From Clostridium scatologenes (lineage in GTDB: Bacteria > Bacillota > Clostridia > Clostridiales > Clostridiaceae), in assembly GCF_000968375.1 (NCBI RefSeq), contig NZ_CP009933.1, positions 2,170,001 through 2,234,000 on the forward strand: DNA of 64,000 bases, in the 5' to 3' direction. Below are positions 1 to 8,637 of this stretch, piece after piece; position 1 is the stretch's first letter, and each line of letters starts with the position of its first letter. Under the pieces are notes generated by a model. It saw only the letters and a list, made by a program, of their open reading frames with translations. It had not been told where the DNA came from and ran no database searches. The translations under genes and the position numbers were made by a program.

Positions 1-501
1 GGCTTGGATTTAATTGTAATATGCCCTGGTATTGTAAGGCCAAATATTGAACTCAATTGGAATAAAGATAAAGAAACTATAGATACAAATGTATCAGGCT
101 TCTCATCCATGGCTAATGCTGCCGCTCAATATTTTTCTAATCAAAATCATGGACATATAGTTGGTATTTCTTCTATGTCTGCAATTACATATAGCGATAG
201 AACTAATGCCTATTGTGCATCAAAGGCTTTTATATCAAGTTATTTGAGAGGACTAAGAATACTATTTAATAGATCAAATAAAAATGTATATGTAACAGAG
301 GTTCTTCCTGGTTGGGTATACACTGAAATGACTAAAAATGCTGATATGTCAAAAGTTTTTTGGGCTATCAGTGCTGATAAAGCAGCTGATCAAATATATA
401 AAGCTATAGTAAGTAAGAAGAAAAAAATATATGTTTCTAAAAGATGGCGTATTTTAGCTTGGCTCATTAATATGCTTCCTGAAGGACTTAGAGTTAAATA
501 A
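1..501 (+). CDS. Short-chain dehydrogenase/reductase, 3' part (5' end outside window)
   Basis: The reading frame is open from base 1, so the Rossmann N-terminus lies upstream of the window. The visible 166 residues carry the second half of an SDR fold: an ICPG segment after the fourth strand, the conserved Asn of a DTNVSG stretch, the catalytic Ser in GISSMSA and the Tyr-Lys pair in YCASK, followed by the PGWVYTEM segment typical after the sixth strand. SDR enzymes are NAD(P)-dependent oxidoreductases of alcohols, sugars or acyl chains. The C-terminus is basic with a short hydrophobic stretch (WRILAWLINMLP), as in the membrane-associated DltE/YqjQ-like group. Substrate unknown. Family assignment is secure; function is not. 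Confidence 0.85.
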   Translation, partial: GLDLIVICPGIVRPNIELNWNKDKETIDTNVSGFSSMANAAAQYFSNQNHGHIVGISSMSAITYSDRTNAYCASKAFISSYLRGLRILFNRSNKNVYVTEVLPGWVYTEMTKNADMSKVFWAISADKAADQIYKAIVSKKKKIYVSKRWRILAWLINMLPEGLRVK

Positions 502-556
502 ACATATAGTAAGTTTTTCATCTCATCTAAATTGTTTCTTAATTATTTTCAGCTTA

Positions 557-626
557 AAGTTTGTGAAAACCTTAGCTATGTTTAAGAAAAGTGAATTTCG
601 AAAAGTTACTAGACTTTCACAAACTT
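557..626. repeat. 12-bp perfect inverted repeat with 46-nt spacer
   Basis: AAGTTTGTGAAA (557-568) is repeated in inverted orientation as TTTCACAAACTT (615-626) in the gap between two convergent genes. The long spacer and lack of a clean T-run make it a weak terminator candidate. It could be the end of a small degenerate element. No gene is seen in 502-683. Confidence 0.4.
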
Positions 627-683
627 CCAGCTCTACCTTAACTAAAAAAAATAATATATAGACTTTTCCTACTGTGCTTAACA

Positions 684-1298
684 CTATTTTTTAACTTTAA
701 TGTAGTATATTCTTAAAAGTAAAGTTATAAAAAAGGTAATTCCCAATACAAATGCCAGACTTCCTATAACGTGATGAGGAAAGTAAATCCATACAAAAGT
801 TAAAGGTACACATATAACAAAATCACAAACTAAAAATGCTATTAAAACCAGTTCAAGCTTTTTAATAAAATAGTAATAATAAAATGCTATATCCCAAATT
901 GCTAGAGAAATCAAAAATATTAAATACGAAATATTTTTAAATCCATTTTTAACTAAGTCTTCACTAAAGTATTGAATATCTTCACCATTACACAACATAC
1001 CAATAATTTGAAAGAATATCCCTATCAAAAAAACAACAGCACCAGCTTTTATAAGCATTTTTGTAAATATACTACGATTCTTTAATACGCTGTTCATTTC
1101 AGCTACTACAGTCTCTTCTTGTCCAAAGCACTGCAAAACTTTAAATATACTCTCCTCCTCACTCAATCCTTGTTTCTTTAATTCTTCCACTTCCTCATAC
1201 AAATAATTTCTCATTTCTTCTCTTAATATTTTTGTATTTTTATCCGAATTGTCAAAATTCCCATAAATACTATCAATATATTCTTCAATCTTATTCAT
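684..1298 (-). CDS. HAAS/DUF1700-type membrane protein paired with PadR regulator
   Basis: 204 residues. The first 80 or so form a soluble helical part (IEEYIDSIYGNF, LREEMRNYLYEEVEEL, GLSEEESIFKVLQCFG) that resembles the HAAS or permease-prefix domain. Four or five hydrophobic segments follow from about residue 85. This domain is commonly encoded directly after PadR-family regulators, and here the start overlaps the PadR stop by 8 bases, so the two are translationally coupled. In this family the membrane protein is thought to accompany PadR-controlled stress or resistance functions; the exact job here is unknown. Confidence 0.75.
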   Translation of the reverse strand: MNKIEEYIDSIYGNFDNSDKNTKILREEMRNYLYEEVEELKKQGLSEEESIFKVLQCFGQEETVVAEMNSVLKNRSIFTKMLIKAGAVVFLIGIFFQIIGMLCNGEDIQYFSEDLVKNGFKNISYLIFLISLAIWDIAFYYYYFIKKLELVLIAFLVCDFVICVPLTFVWIYFPHHVIGSLAFVLGITFFITLLLRIYYIKVKK

Positions 1299-1638
1299 CT
1301 AATATAACCTCCATAAATTTATTTAGCAATGTTTTTAAAAATTTCCATTCCTTTACCTTGATTGAAAAATAATTTCTGCCTTCTTCAGTAATTGTATAGT
1401 ATCTTCTTCTTCCACCTCCACTGCTTTTATTATCATTCCAATAGCCTTTTAAGTAGTTCTTTTTTTCTAAACGTTTTAAAGATACATATAAAGTAACTTC
1501 CTTAATTTCAAATTCTTCTTTTGATTTTTCTTTTATATTTTTGGCAATTTCATATCCGTACATATCAGCATTTTGTAAAATACTTAATACTATTGTGTCA
1601 ATATATCCTTTCAATATTTCTTTATCAAATTGCAACAC
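1291..1638 (-). CDS. PadR-family transcriptional regulator
   Basis: 115 residues with the PadR winged-helix core: ILSILQNADMYGYEIAKNI at the N-terminus, VTLYVSLKRLEKKNYLKGYW for the recognition helix and wing, and GGGRRRYYTITEEGRNYF for the beta hairpin. PadR proteins are usually autorepressors that also control a downstream membrane protein, matching the overlapping HAAS gene. The start is GTG at 1636-1638 behind an AGGGGGTGAG ribosome binding site; an in-frame TTG directly after it is equally well placed. Repeated ATATAGTA motifs upstream may be its operator. Confidence 0.88.
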   Translation of the reverse strand: MLQFDKEILKGYIDTIVLSILQNADMYGYEIAKNIKEKSKEEFEIKEVTLYVSLKRLEKKNYLKGYWNDNKSSGGGRRRYYTITEEGRNYFSIKVKEWKFLKTLLNKFMEVILDE

Positions 1639-1680
1639 CTCACCCCCTTTATAAAAATCATTTTATTACGTATATTATTT

Positions 1681-1720
1681 TATATAGTACTTTATAATAT
1701 ATAGTAATATTATACTATAT
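1681..1720. promoter_or_regulatory. Candidate PadR operator region
   Basis: The AT-rich leader of the PadR gene carries ATATAGTA twice (1682-1689, 1699-1706) and its inverse TACTATAT once (1713-1720), about 45-80 bases before the start codon. PadR proteins usually bind palindromes at their own promoter. Assignment is by position and symmetry only. Confidence 0.4.
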
Positions 1721-1832
1721 AATGGTTAAAATTGATATACCTGGTCATCTATTTTTGCACGACTTATTTATGGTTTATTTTACAAAAGGGCTGTTGCACT
1801 AAGCAATTTATTATAATTATAAATTTTATATT

Positions 1833-2761
1833 TTAAAGTTCTTCACCATTAGTTTCAATAACTTTCTTATACCAATAAAAGCTCTTTTTCTTATATCTTT
1901 CTAAAGTTCCACTTCCCTCATCATGTCTATCTACATATATAAATCCATATCTCTTTTTAAGTTCAGCAGTTGATGCACTAACTAGATCTATACATCCCCA
2001 AGTAGTGTATCCCCAAAGTTCAACACCATCTTCAATGGCCTCTCTTACTTGAATTAAATGATCTTTTAAATAATTAATTCTATAATCATCATTCACAGTC
2101 TTATTACCATTTTCATCGGTTATTAATTCATCAACAGCACCTAAGCCATTTTCAACTATAAATAATGGTTTTTGATATCTGTCATATAATAAATTAAGTA
2201 TGTATCTTAATCCTTCTGGATCTATCTGCCATCCCCAATCTGAAGCTTTTAAATATGGATTTGGTATCCCACCAAGTATCATATAGCCAATTTTAAACTC
2301 TGAATTTATTTCATTAAAAGTTAACCAATATTTTACTTTATCCTTATACCTTGTAAATATTGTTCTCACATAGTTTTCAAAAAATCCTATAAGCTTTCTG
2401 TTAACCCATCCATCATAATTTTTAGCAAGTGCCAGTGGTGTTTCATAGTGTGAAATTGTAACTAAAGGTTCAATTTCATACTTAGCTAATTCGTCAAAAA
2501 CATTATCATAAAATTGTAGTCCTTTTTCATTTGGCTCTTTATCGTCACCATTTGGAAATATTCTTGACCATGCAATGGATAATCTAAAAGTTTTAAAGCC
2601 CATTTCAGCAAACAATTTTATATCTTTCTTATATCTATGCTAAAAGTCTATTCCAATAAGCTTCATATTATCTTCTGTTGGTTCCTTAGTTATAGTTCCC
2701 TTTATACCTTTTGGTGCTATATCCTGAGTTGACAAACCTTTACCATCTTCATTATATGCTC
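1833..2761 (-). pseudogene. Broken 6-phospho-beta-glucosidase (GH1)
   Basis: Glycoside hydrolase family 1 sequence with three separate lesions. The 5' end is missing: the frame begins at AYNEDGKGLSTQDIAPKG, abutting the stop of the next gene upstream. An in-frame TAG stands where the family has Tyr in the IDFYHRYK motif (codon at about 2640). The segment between TFNEIN and WGWQIDPEGLR, roughly 150-200 residues including barrel strands, is deleted. The acid/base motif TFNEIN and the nucleophile motif FIVENGLG are still readable, as is the C-terminal SFYWYKKVI. An intact enzyme of about 470 residues would hydrolyse phosphorylated beta-glucosides taken up by a PTS. This copy cannot be functional. 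Confidence 0.9.
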
Positions 2762-3079
2762 CTATAATTCAGTGTATTTTTTACTATTCCCCTTAGCTTT
2801 TTCAACTGGGTACTTTTTCTCATTCTTATCCATTTTACTATTTATAATATCTTCTAAATCAACCTCTAAAGAATCTGCCATATGTATACAATAAATCATA
2901 ACATCAGCAAGCTCTTCAAGTACATGTTCTTTGTCATAATTTTCGTCATCCCATAAAAAGTTTTCTAAAAGTTCAGCAGCTTCAATTGAAATTGCTTTAG
3001 ATAAATTTGCTGGTGTATGAAATTGATCCCAATCCCTATCAGTTCTAAATTTTCTAATTCTTTTTATTGTATTCTTCAT
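2762..3079 (-). CDS. MazG-like nucleotide pyrophosphohydrolase
   Basis: About 105 residues with the all-alpha NTP-PPase metal-binding signature: EAAELLENF (ExxE) and EELADVMIYCIHMAD (EExxD). The protein is short, as in the MazG-like/RS21-C6 type that hydrolyses non-canonical (d)NTPs to monophosphates for nucleotide pool cleaning. The ATG at 3077-3079 is chosen because AAAGGTG lies just upstream; the in-frame GTG three codons earlier lies inside that ribosome binding site. It is a single gene flanked by a hairpin upstream and a decayed GH1 gene downstream. Confidence 0.85.
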   Translation of the reverse strand: MKNTIKRIRKFRTDRDWDQFHTPANLSKAISIEAAELLENFLWDDENYDKEHVLEELADVMIYCIHMADSLEVDLEDIINSKMDKNEKKYPVEKAKGNSKKYTEL

Positions 3080-3112
3080 TGTAATCACCTTTCCTTATTT
3101 TAGTATAAATTA

Positions 3113-3140
3113 TAAAGGATTCCAAACTAGGAATCCTTTA
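3113..3140 (-). terminator. Stem-loop after the C_GCAxxG gene
   Basis: An 11-bp perfect inverted repeat (TAAAGGATTCC / GGAATCCTTTA) with a 6-nt loop follows the stop of the gene ending at 3146. The T-rich tail on the minus strand is interrupted, so termination may be partial. Confidence 0.6.
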
Positions 3141-3145
3141 TAATC

Positions 3146-3550
3146 TTACTTTTGATTTTCTAAGCATTTTTCTAATATCATAGCTGCATCTTCTACACAA
3201 CCTCTGCAGGAACGTAATACTTTATTTCCAGTCTTTCCTTTCAATTCAGCACATATAACACTGCCATTTTTATCTTTAAACATTTTTTCTAATTTATTCA
3301 ATTGATCACTATTAGTATTTTTTAATTCAGCAGGATTATCTAAATTCTTTTCTCCACTCATAAAATTACTTACTATGTACATTCCCATAACAGCACCACA
3401 AGTTTTAAATGCTCCACCTCCATATTTTTTAGAAATTTCCTTTGCTGTGCTTTCATCAATTTTCATTTCTTCACAAAATGAGCATGTTACTGCTTGTGCA
3501 CAATTATATCCATTACCATGCTTCTCAGCAGCCTTTTCAACTTTTGACAT
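3146..3550 (-). CDS. C_GCAxxG_C_C family redox protein
   Basis: 134 residues with the family's ordered cysteines: HGNGYNCAQAV, YGGGAFKTCGAVMG, an SVICAELKG segment, and RSCRGCVEDAA near the C-terminus. These proteins are small cytosolic redox or metal-binding proteins common in anaerobes; their reaction has not been defined. The start ATG has a GGAGG site. It appears to be monocistronic. The family call is certain from the motif order. Confidence 0.85.
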   Translation of the reverse strand: MSKVEKAAEKHGNGYNCAQAVTCSFCEEMKIDESTAKEISKKYGGGAFKTCGAVMGMYIVSNFMSGEKNLDNPAELKNTNSDQLNKLEKMFKDKNGSVICAELKGKTGNKVLRSCRGCVEDAAMILEKCLENQK

Positions 3551-3832
3551 ATGACTTCCTCCATTTACTTTTTACTAATTTTTATAGTATAAATGACCTT
3601 TCATTACAAAATAGACATGCACTATAACCTTTTATAGGATAACATGTTTTTAGATAAAAATCATCCTCTAGCTACTATGTGCAAAATTTAATACATTAAT
3701 TATTTAAAATATGAAAATTTATACTTTTTTTCTTCTGCATTATGTTGTATAATATAAAATATATTATTTAATAACAAATATTAACTAGTATTTAATAAAA
3801 ATTAGAAGAAACTTAATTTTAGGAGGATTATT

Positions 3833-5545
3833 ATGAAGTTATTTAGTAATTTAAAAATGAAGCAAAAATTATTATCAGGATTTTTATTTGCAGCACTGTT
3901 TGTTTTGGTTGCTGGCATAATTGGCGGAATTGGCATGAAGAAAATAAATACAGTATCAAATGAATTATATAATAGTGATATGAAAACTTTACAAGCTTTA
4001 AATGAGTTTGATACAAACACTCTTCATTTGAGACTTGAAATAATAAATCTTGTAGAAAGCAGAGATGCCAACAAGGCTCAAGACACCATAAATACTAGTA
4101 ATACATTAAAAAATAGAAATAATGAACTTTTAAGCTCATATAAAAAATCAAATTTAACTCCTGAAGAAAAAGGCTTAGTAGATGAACTAGATACTGAGCT
4201 AACAGATTGGAGAAATGTATGCAATGACATACTAAATCTTATGTCTCAAGGAAAATATGATGAAGCAGCTAATTTAAATAAAAAAGCAGCGTCCTACAGA
4301 GAAAAATTAACCACGACTATTGAAAAATTAGTTAGTATTACTGTAAAAAGAGCAGATAATAGAAATAATTCAAGTTATATTACATACAAAAGCTCACTTT
4401 TAATTATAATTTCCGTTACTTTAATAAGTTTCATTATATCAGCATTATTGGGTATTAAAATTACTAATTCTGCACTAAAAGAAATTAATAAGATTTTTAA
4501 ATTCAGTGAGAATGTAAGCAATGGAATTTTAAATAGATCTATAGAACTTACCAGCAAAGATGAAATAGGTATGATAGCTGAAAAGCTAAATATTGCAGGT
4601 GAAAGTATAAAATCTTTAGTAAAACAAATAATGCAAAGTACAGATCATATGAATGCTTCAAGTCAGGAGTTGTCTGCAACTACAGAAGAAATTTCCTCAA
4701 TGATGTCTTCTGTAAATGAATCAACAGAGCAAATAGCTAAAGGCTCTCAAAATTTAAGCAGTGTAACAGAAGAAATAAGCGCATCAACTCAAGAAATAGA
4801 TGAAAATATAACCAAACTTTCTCTTAAAGCAAATGAAGCTGCAAATTCTTCAGCTGAAATAAAAAAACGTGCAATCAACATAAAAGAAAAGGCTTCAAGC
4901 AGTATAGAAGAAGGTAAAGCAGTATATGATGAAAAGAGAAAAAATATTATAAAGGCAATTGAAGCTGGAAAGATTGTTTCTGAAGTTAAAACCATATCTG
5001 CATCTATTGCAAGTATATCTGAACAAACAAATCTTCTTGCACTTAATGCAGCAATTGAAGCAGCTAGAGCTGGTGAACAGGGAAAAGGCTTTGCTGTTGT
5101 AGCTGAAGAAGTTAGAAAATTGTCAGAAGAATCATCAAAATCAGTAAAAAGTATAAGTCAAATGGTAATTGCTGTAGAAAGCGCTTTTAATAATATATCT
5201 AAGAGTGGCAATGAAATACTTGACTATATAGCAAATGTAGTTACTCCTAATTACCAATTACTTATGGATACAGGAATTCAATATGAAAAGGATGCTGAAT
5301 TTATAAATGATATGTCAAATGGTATAAATAATTCCTTAAATCAAATTAAAGAGGTAGTATCACAGGTGAATACAGCCATTGAAGATGCAGCTTCTACAGC
5401 AGAGCAATCTGCAGCTGGTTCTGAAGAAATCATCGCAAGTGTAAATGAAGTTACTAAAGCAATTGAAGATATATCATTATCTTCTCAAAGCCAAGCTGAA
5501 CTTTCACAAAAAATCTCACAAGTGGTAAACAAGTTTACTGTTTAA
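3833..5545 (+). CDS. Methyl-accepting chemotaxis protein
   Basis: 570 residues. TM1 is at about 13-35 (LLSGFLFAALFVLVAGIIGGIG), followed by a periplasm-facing four-helix-bundle sensor (about 36-185), TM2 at about 186-208 and a HAMP segment to about 260. A cytoplasmic coiled-coil domain contains the highly conserved hairpin tip ISEQTNLLALNAAIEAARAGEQGKGFAVVAEE (given here in part: QTNLLALNAAIEAARAGE). It would signal to CheA/CheW at the cell pole. No che genes are nearby. AGGAGG lies seven bases before the ATG, and a TATAAT near 3750 is a possible -10. The ligand cannot be deduced. Confidence 0.95.
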   Translation: MKLFSNLKMKQKLLSGFLFAALFVLVAGIIGGIGMKKINTVSNELYNSDMKTLQALNEFDTNTLHLRLEIINLVESRDANKAQDTINTSNTLKNRNNELLSSYKKSNLTPEEKGLVDELDTELTDWRNVCNDILNLMSQGKYDEAANLNKKAASYREKLTTTIEKLVSITVKRADNRNNSSYITYKSSLLIIISVTLISFIISALLGIKITNSALKEINKIFKFSENVSNGILNRSIELTSKDEIGMIAEKLNIAGESIKSLVKQIMQSTDHMNASSQELSATTEEISSMMSSVNESTEQIAKGSQNLSSVTEEISASTQEIDENITKLSLKANEAANSSAEIKKRAINIKEKASSSIEEGKAVYDEKRKNIIKAIEAGKIVSEVKTISASIASISEQTNLLALNAAIEAARAGEQGKGFAVVAEEVRKLSEESSKSVKSISQMVIAVESAFNNISKSGNEILDYIANVVTPNYQLLMDTGIQYEKDAEFINDMSNGINNSLNQIKEVVSQVNTAIEDAASTAEQSAAGSEEIIASVNEVTKAIEDISLSSQSQAELSQKISQVVNKFTV

Positions 5546-5670
5546 TCACAATATTCATATAAATAATATTTTTTCACTATTATATTCATTTTTTTGAAAA
5601 TTATGATATAATAATACTAACTATTTTTTTCAATATATAATTATTTTTTTAAATAAGGGAGGATAAACAA

Positions 5671-6837
5671 ATGTCAAGATTTACATTACCAAGGGATATT
5701 TATTTCGGAGATAATTCTTTAGCTGAATTGAAAAACTTAAAGGGAAAAAAAGCTGTAGTAGTTGTTGGTGGAGGTTCAATGAAAAAATTTGGTTTTCTTC
5801 AAAAAGTAGAAAACTACCTAAAAGAAGCTGGTATGGAAGTTAAATTAATTGAAGGTGTTGAACCAGACCCATCTGTTGAAACTGTTTTTAATGGAGCTCA
5901 AATAATGAGAGATTTTGAGCCTGATTGGATCGTTTCAATAGGAGGCGGATCTCCAATAGATGCTGCTAAAGCTATGTGGATATTCTATGAATACCCAGAT
6001 TTTACTTTTGAACAAGCTGTAGTTCCTTTTGGAATACCAGAATTAAGACAAAAAGCTAGATTCGTAGCAATACCATCAACAAGTGGAACTGCTACTGAAG
6101 TTACAGCTTTCTCTGTAATTACTGATTATAAAGCTAGAATAAAATATCCTTTAGCTGATTTTAATTTAACTCCTGATATAGCTATCATAGATCCAGACTT
6201 GGCTCAAACAATGCCTCCTAAGTTAACTGCTCACACAGGAATGGACGCTTTGACTCATGCTATTGAAGCATATGTAGCATCTGCAAGATCTCATTTTTCT
6301 GATCCACTTGCAATGCAGGCAATAGTTATGGTAAGAGAACACTTAATTAAATCCTATAGTGGAGATAAAGAAGCAAGGAATGAAATGCATATAGCTCAGT
6401 GCCTAGCTGGAATGGCTTTTTCAAATGCTTTACTTGGAATAGTACATAGTATGGCACATAAAAGTGGTGCCGTATTCCATATTCCACATGGATGTGCTAA
6501 TGCTATATATCTTCCATATGTAATTCAATTTAATAGAAAAGCCTCTGAAAGCAGATTTGCTATTATAGCTAAAACTTTAGGATTAACCGGAACTACTGAT
6601 GCTGACTTAACAGATTCATTAATAGCTATGATTAGAGATATGAATAAACAGCTAGATATTCCATTAACATTAAAAGAATACGGTATAACTGAAGAAGATT
6701 TTGATGCAAATGTAGACTTTATATCTAAAAATGCTCTTACAGATGCATGTACAGGCTCTAATCCAAGAGAAATAGATTTTGACCAAATGAAAAAATTATT
6801 CCAGTGTACATTTACAGGTGAGGATTGTACTTTTTAA
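5671..6837 (+). CDS. Iron-containing alcohol dehydrogenase
   Basis: 388 residues, full length for a group III Fe-ADH. The N-terminal nucleotide-binding half has GGGSMKKFG and SIGGGSPIDAAKAMW; the C-terminal helical domain supplies metal ligands in the Asp of FNLTPDIAIIDPDL and the His residues of GMDALTHAIEAY, HSMAHKSGAVFHIPHG. Enzymes of this close type in clostridia reduce acetaldehyde or butyraldehyde to the alcohol, or oxidise 4-hydroxybutyrate; which applies here is uncertain. The gene stands alone with its own GGGAGG ribosome binding site and is closed by a strong hairpin at 6971-7002. Confidence 0.9.
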   Translation: MSRFTLPRDIYFGDNSLAELKNLKGKKAVVVVGGGSMKKFGFLQKVENYLKEAGMEVKLIEGVEPDPSVETVFNGAQIMRDFEPDWIVSIGGGSPIDAAKAMWIFYEYPDFTFEQAVVPFGIPELRQKARFVAIPSTSGTATEVTAFSVITDYKARIKYPLADFNLTPDIAIIDPDLAQTMPPKLTAHTGMDALTHAIEAYVASARSHFSDPLAMQAIVMVREHLIKSYSGDKEARNEMHIAQCLAGMAFSNALLGIVHSMAHKSGAVFHIPHGCANAIYLPYVIQFNRKASESRFAIIAKTLGLTGTTDADLTDSLIAMIRDMNKQLDIPLTLKEYGITEEDFDANVDFISKNALTDACTGSNPREIDFDQMKKLFQCTFTGEDCTF

Positions 6838-6970
6838 TCTATAAACCTTAAAGCAAACACATATCAAATGGTCTTAAACCTATTATTAAAACACTTGAAA
6901 ATTGACATAATAAAATCTCTTTTATAACAACTAAATTGTAAATTTAATATAATTAGAATTATTCAAATAA

Positions 6971-7002
6971 TAAGACAGGAAAGTTGTACCTTTCCTGTCT
7001 TA
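6971..7002. terminator. Bidirectional terminator between adh and module 1
   Basis: A 13-bp perfect stem (TAAGACAGGAAAG / CTTTCCTGTCTTA), 6-nt loop and TTTT on the plus strand. It lies between the convergent alcohol dehydrogenase and the grd copy 1 operon and can serve both. Confidence 0.8.
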
Positions 7003-7011
7003 TTTTAAAAA

Positions 7012-7356
7012 TTATATTTCCTTTATATCAACAATCCATTCTCTTTCGAGCTTCCATAAAATTGTACCCTGCTTAAAACTTGACAATGAATAAGAGTTAT
7101 CAAGTAGTCTGTTCCAGCTTTTAATTATTTCATTTTTGAGTTGAGTATAAAAACTGCTCATATATGCATTTTGAGGTTTAGCAACTATTTCACTCGCTTT
7201 CCTAGTGTACAAGGAATATACCTCAAAATAATATTTTGCACAATCTTCCATTTTACGTTCTATATATTCTCTTTTTGCAATATATCTTCCTTCATCTTGT
7301 AAAACGTCAAGAATGCTTACATCTTGTCTGGTTCATATTTTTATTTTTTCTCCCAT
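7012..7356 (-). pseudogene. Decayed DUF3841 gene at the end of grd module 1
   Basis: Compared with its paralogue at 22453-23013, codon 8 is TGA (7333-7335) where the paralogue has Trp, in the context MGEKIKI-stop-TRQD. About 74 codons are deleted in frame between KPQ and NAYMSSFY; the TGAG at the junction is present at both deletion endpoints of the paralogue, consistent with a microhomology deletion. The C-terminus (LWKLEREWIVDIKE) is intact and even more canonical than in the paralogue. Since the genome uses UGA for selenocysteine, the TGA was considered as Sec, but the paralogue's Trp and the deletion argue for decay. A frame starting at 7251 could still give a short fragment. Confidence 0.85.
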
Positions 7357-7391
7357 AAAATCACCTTACTATAAAAGAACTTAAATTAGGA

Positions 7392-8546
7392 CTATTTAAA
7401 TCCATTCTTTATAAGTACATTAACAGCGTTTTCGCTTTCATCTTCACTTACCAAAACTATTGGACCAGTACAGCCCATTCCACTCTCAGAATATATTCCT
7501 TCCTTCCAAAGTGATCTACAAGCATCTTCAAGCTCAAGAATATCAATCCCAGGTATTCCGTATGTTACTACTTTTTTAGGTGGCATCTTGACTTCTTCTG
7601 CTGCAGCTGCTGGTTTATCTTTTTCAAGTATTTTTCCTATTATTTCTTTTAAACCTGCTGCATTAGCATTTTTATACTCAATATCAGCAAGTTGTACTAA
7701 ATTATTTTTTGCAGAAAGTGCACAATATTTTAATGCTTCACAAATTAATGGAGCTCCAGATGCTCTTGATACTATATTAATTATCTTATCATAGCCTTCT
7801 CCAACACCTGGGCCATAACCATATCCAACAGTTTCATAATTTCCTCCTGTTGTATATGAGGCAAATATCTTTATTAATAAATTTCCTGTCAATGAATCAC
7901 AAACCATAACATCAGGTGTTCCTGCCAGCAGGTCATTTCCTCTCATAACTGGACCGCCATCAGCTCTCAAGGATTCACTAAAAGCAAACTTATATCCTTT
8001 ACTTTGCAATTCTTTAAGCGCTCTCTCAACACCTCTAGCTCCATCCACATTTAATATGCCAACCTTAGGATCCTCAATACCGCAAGCTTTTGCAACAGAT
8101 ATTCCATTTATAGTGTTTTTAATCATTCCTTCAACTCTATGAGTGGCTGTTGTTCCTGTAGTTGTGGCAATTATCATTTCTCTTCCTAAACCTGGTGCAA
8201 TAACTTTTCCAACTGTTGAAACCCCTATAGGAAAATCAAAATGCTGAGTGACGCATCCATCTATTACTTTATTATCTAACAATTCCACCATTTTTTTATG
8301 ACCTTCTTCAGCATCACTAACTTCAACTATTTCAAAGTCTCCTTCAACTTTAGGGCCTATTAAAACTATATCAAAATCACCATATTTGCTCTTGGCAAGT
8401 GCTGCCGCTTTTGCCATCTCTTCAACACCATGTTCTGAACCAAAAGTTGTTAATCCAATTTTAACTCTTTTTCCGAAACTTCCACTTATAATTCCATCAG
8501 CTATTTCATCAAATACTTCTGCAATTACTTTTTTAGTTTGCTCCAC
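7392..8546 (-). CDS. grdD: Glycine/betaine reductase complex protein C, subunit GrdD (copy 1)
   Basis: 384 residues. GrdC and GrdD form protein C, which takes the carboxymethyl selenoether on GrdA and releases acetyl phosphate via an acetyl thioester. Cys98 (DGCVT) and Cys359 (GMGCTGP) sit exactly at the positions known as reactive cysteines in this family. The fold resembles PlsX/PTA-type phosphoryl enzymes. The start codon is GTG with GGAGGGAG upstream. It is the seventh gene of the copy 1 module, 91 bases after grdC. It is nearly identical to the copy 2 protein, with few substitutions, mostly in the first 200 residues. Confidence 0.95.
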   Translation of the reverse strand: MEQTKKVIAEVFDEIADGIISGSFGKRVKIGLTTFGSEHGVEEMAKAAALAKSKYGDFDIVLIGPKVEGDFEIVEVSDAEEGHKKMVELLDNKVIDGCVTQHFDFPIGVSTVGKVIAPGLGREMIIATTTGTTATHRVEGMIKNTINGISVAKACGIEDPKVGILNVDGARGVERALKELQSKGYKFAFSESLRADGGPVMRGNDLLAGTPDVMVCDSLTGNLLIKIFASYTTGGNYETVGYGYGPGVGEGYDKIINIVSRASGAPLICEALKYCALSAKNNLVQLADIEYKNANAAGLKEIIGKILEKDKPAAAAEEVKMPPKKVVTYGIPGIDILELEDACRSLWKEGIYSESGMGCTGPIVLVSEDESENAVNVLIKNGFK

Positions 8547-8637
8547 GTTGCTCCCTCCTTTTTTATTAGCATCTATTCAATAATTAATTATATCTATTAT
8601 TAATCAAGAACGTTCTTTCATCTACATAAACTATTCT

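Noticed and set aside
502..683. Inverted repeat as a standard terminator
   Set aside because: The 46-nt spacer and lack of an adjacent T-run make an intrinsic terminator unlikely.
1788..1807. GGGCTGTTGCACTAAGCAAT as an insertion-sequence end
   Set aside because: It resembles the termini of some elements, but no partner end, target duplication or transposase remnant was found nearby.
7333..7335. TGA in the DUF3841 copy 1 as a further selenocysteine codon
   Set aside because: The intact paralogue has Trp, no Cys, at this position, no hairpin follows, and the gene also carries a 74-codon deletion.
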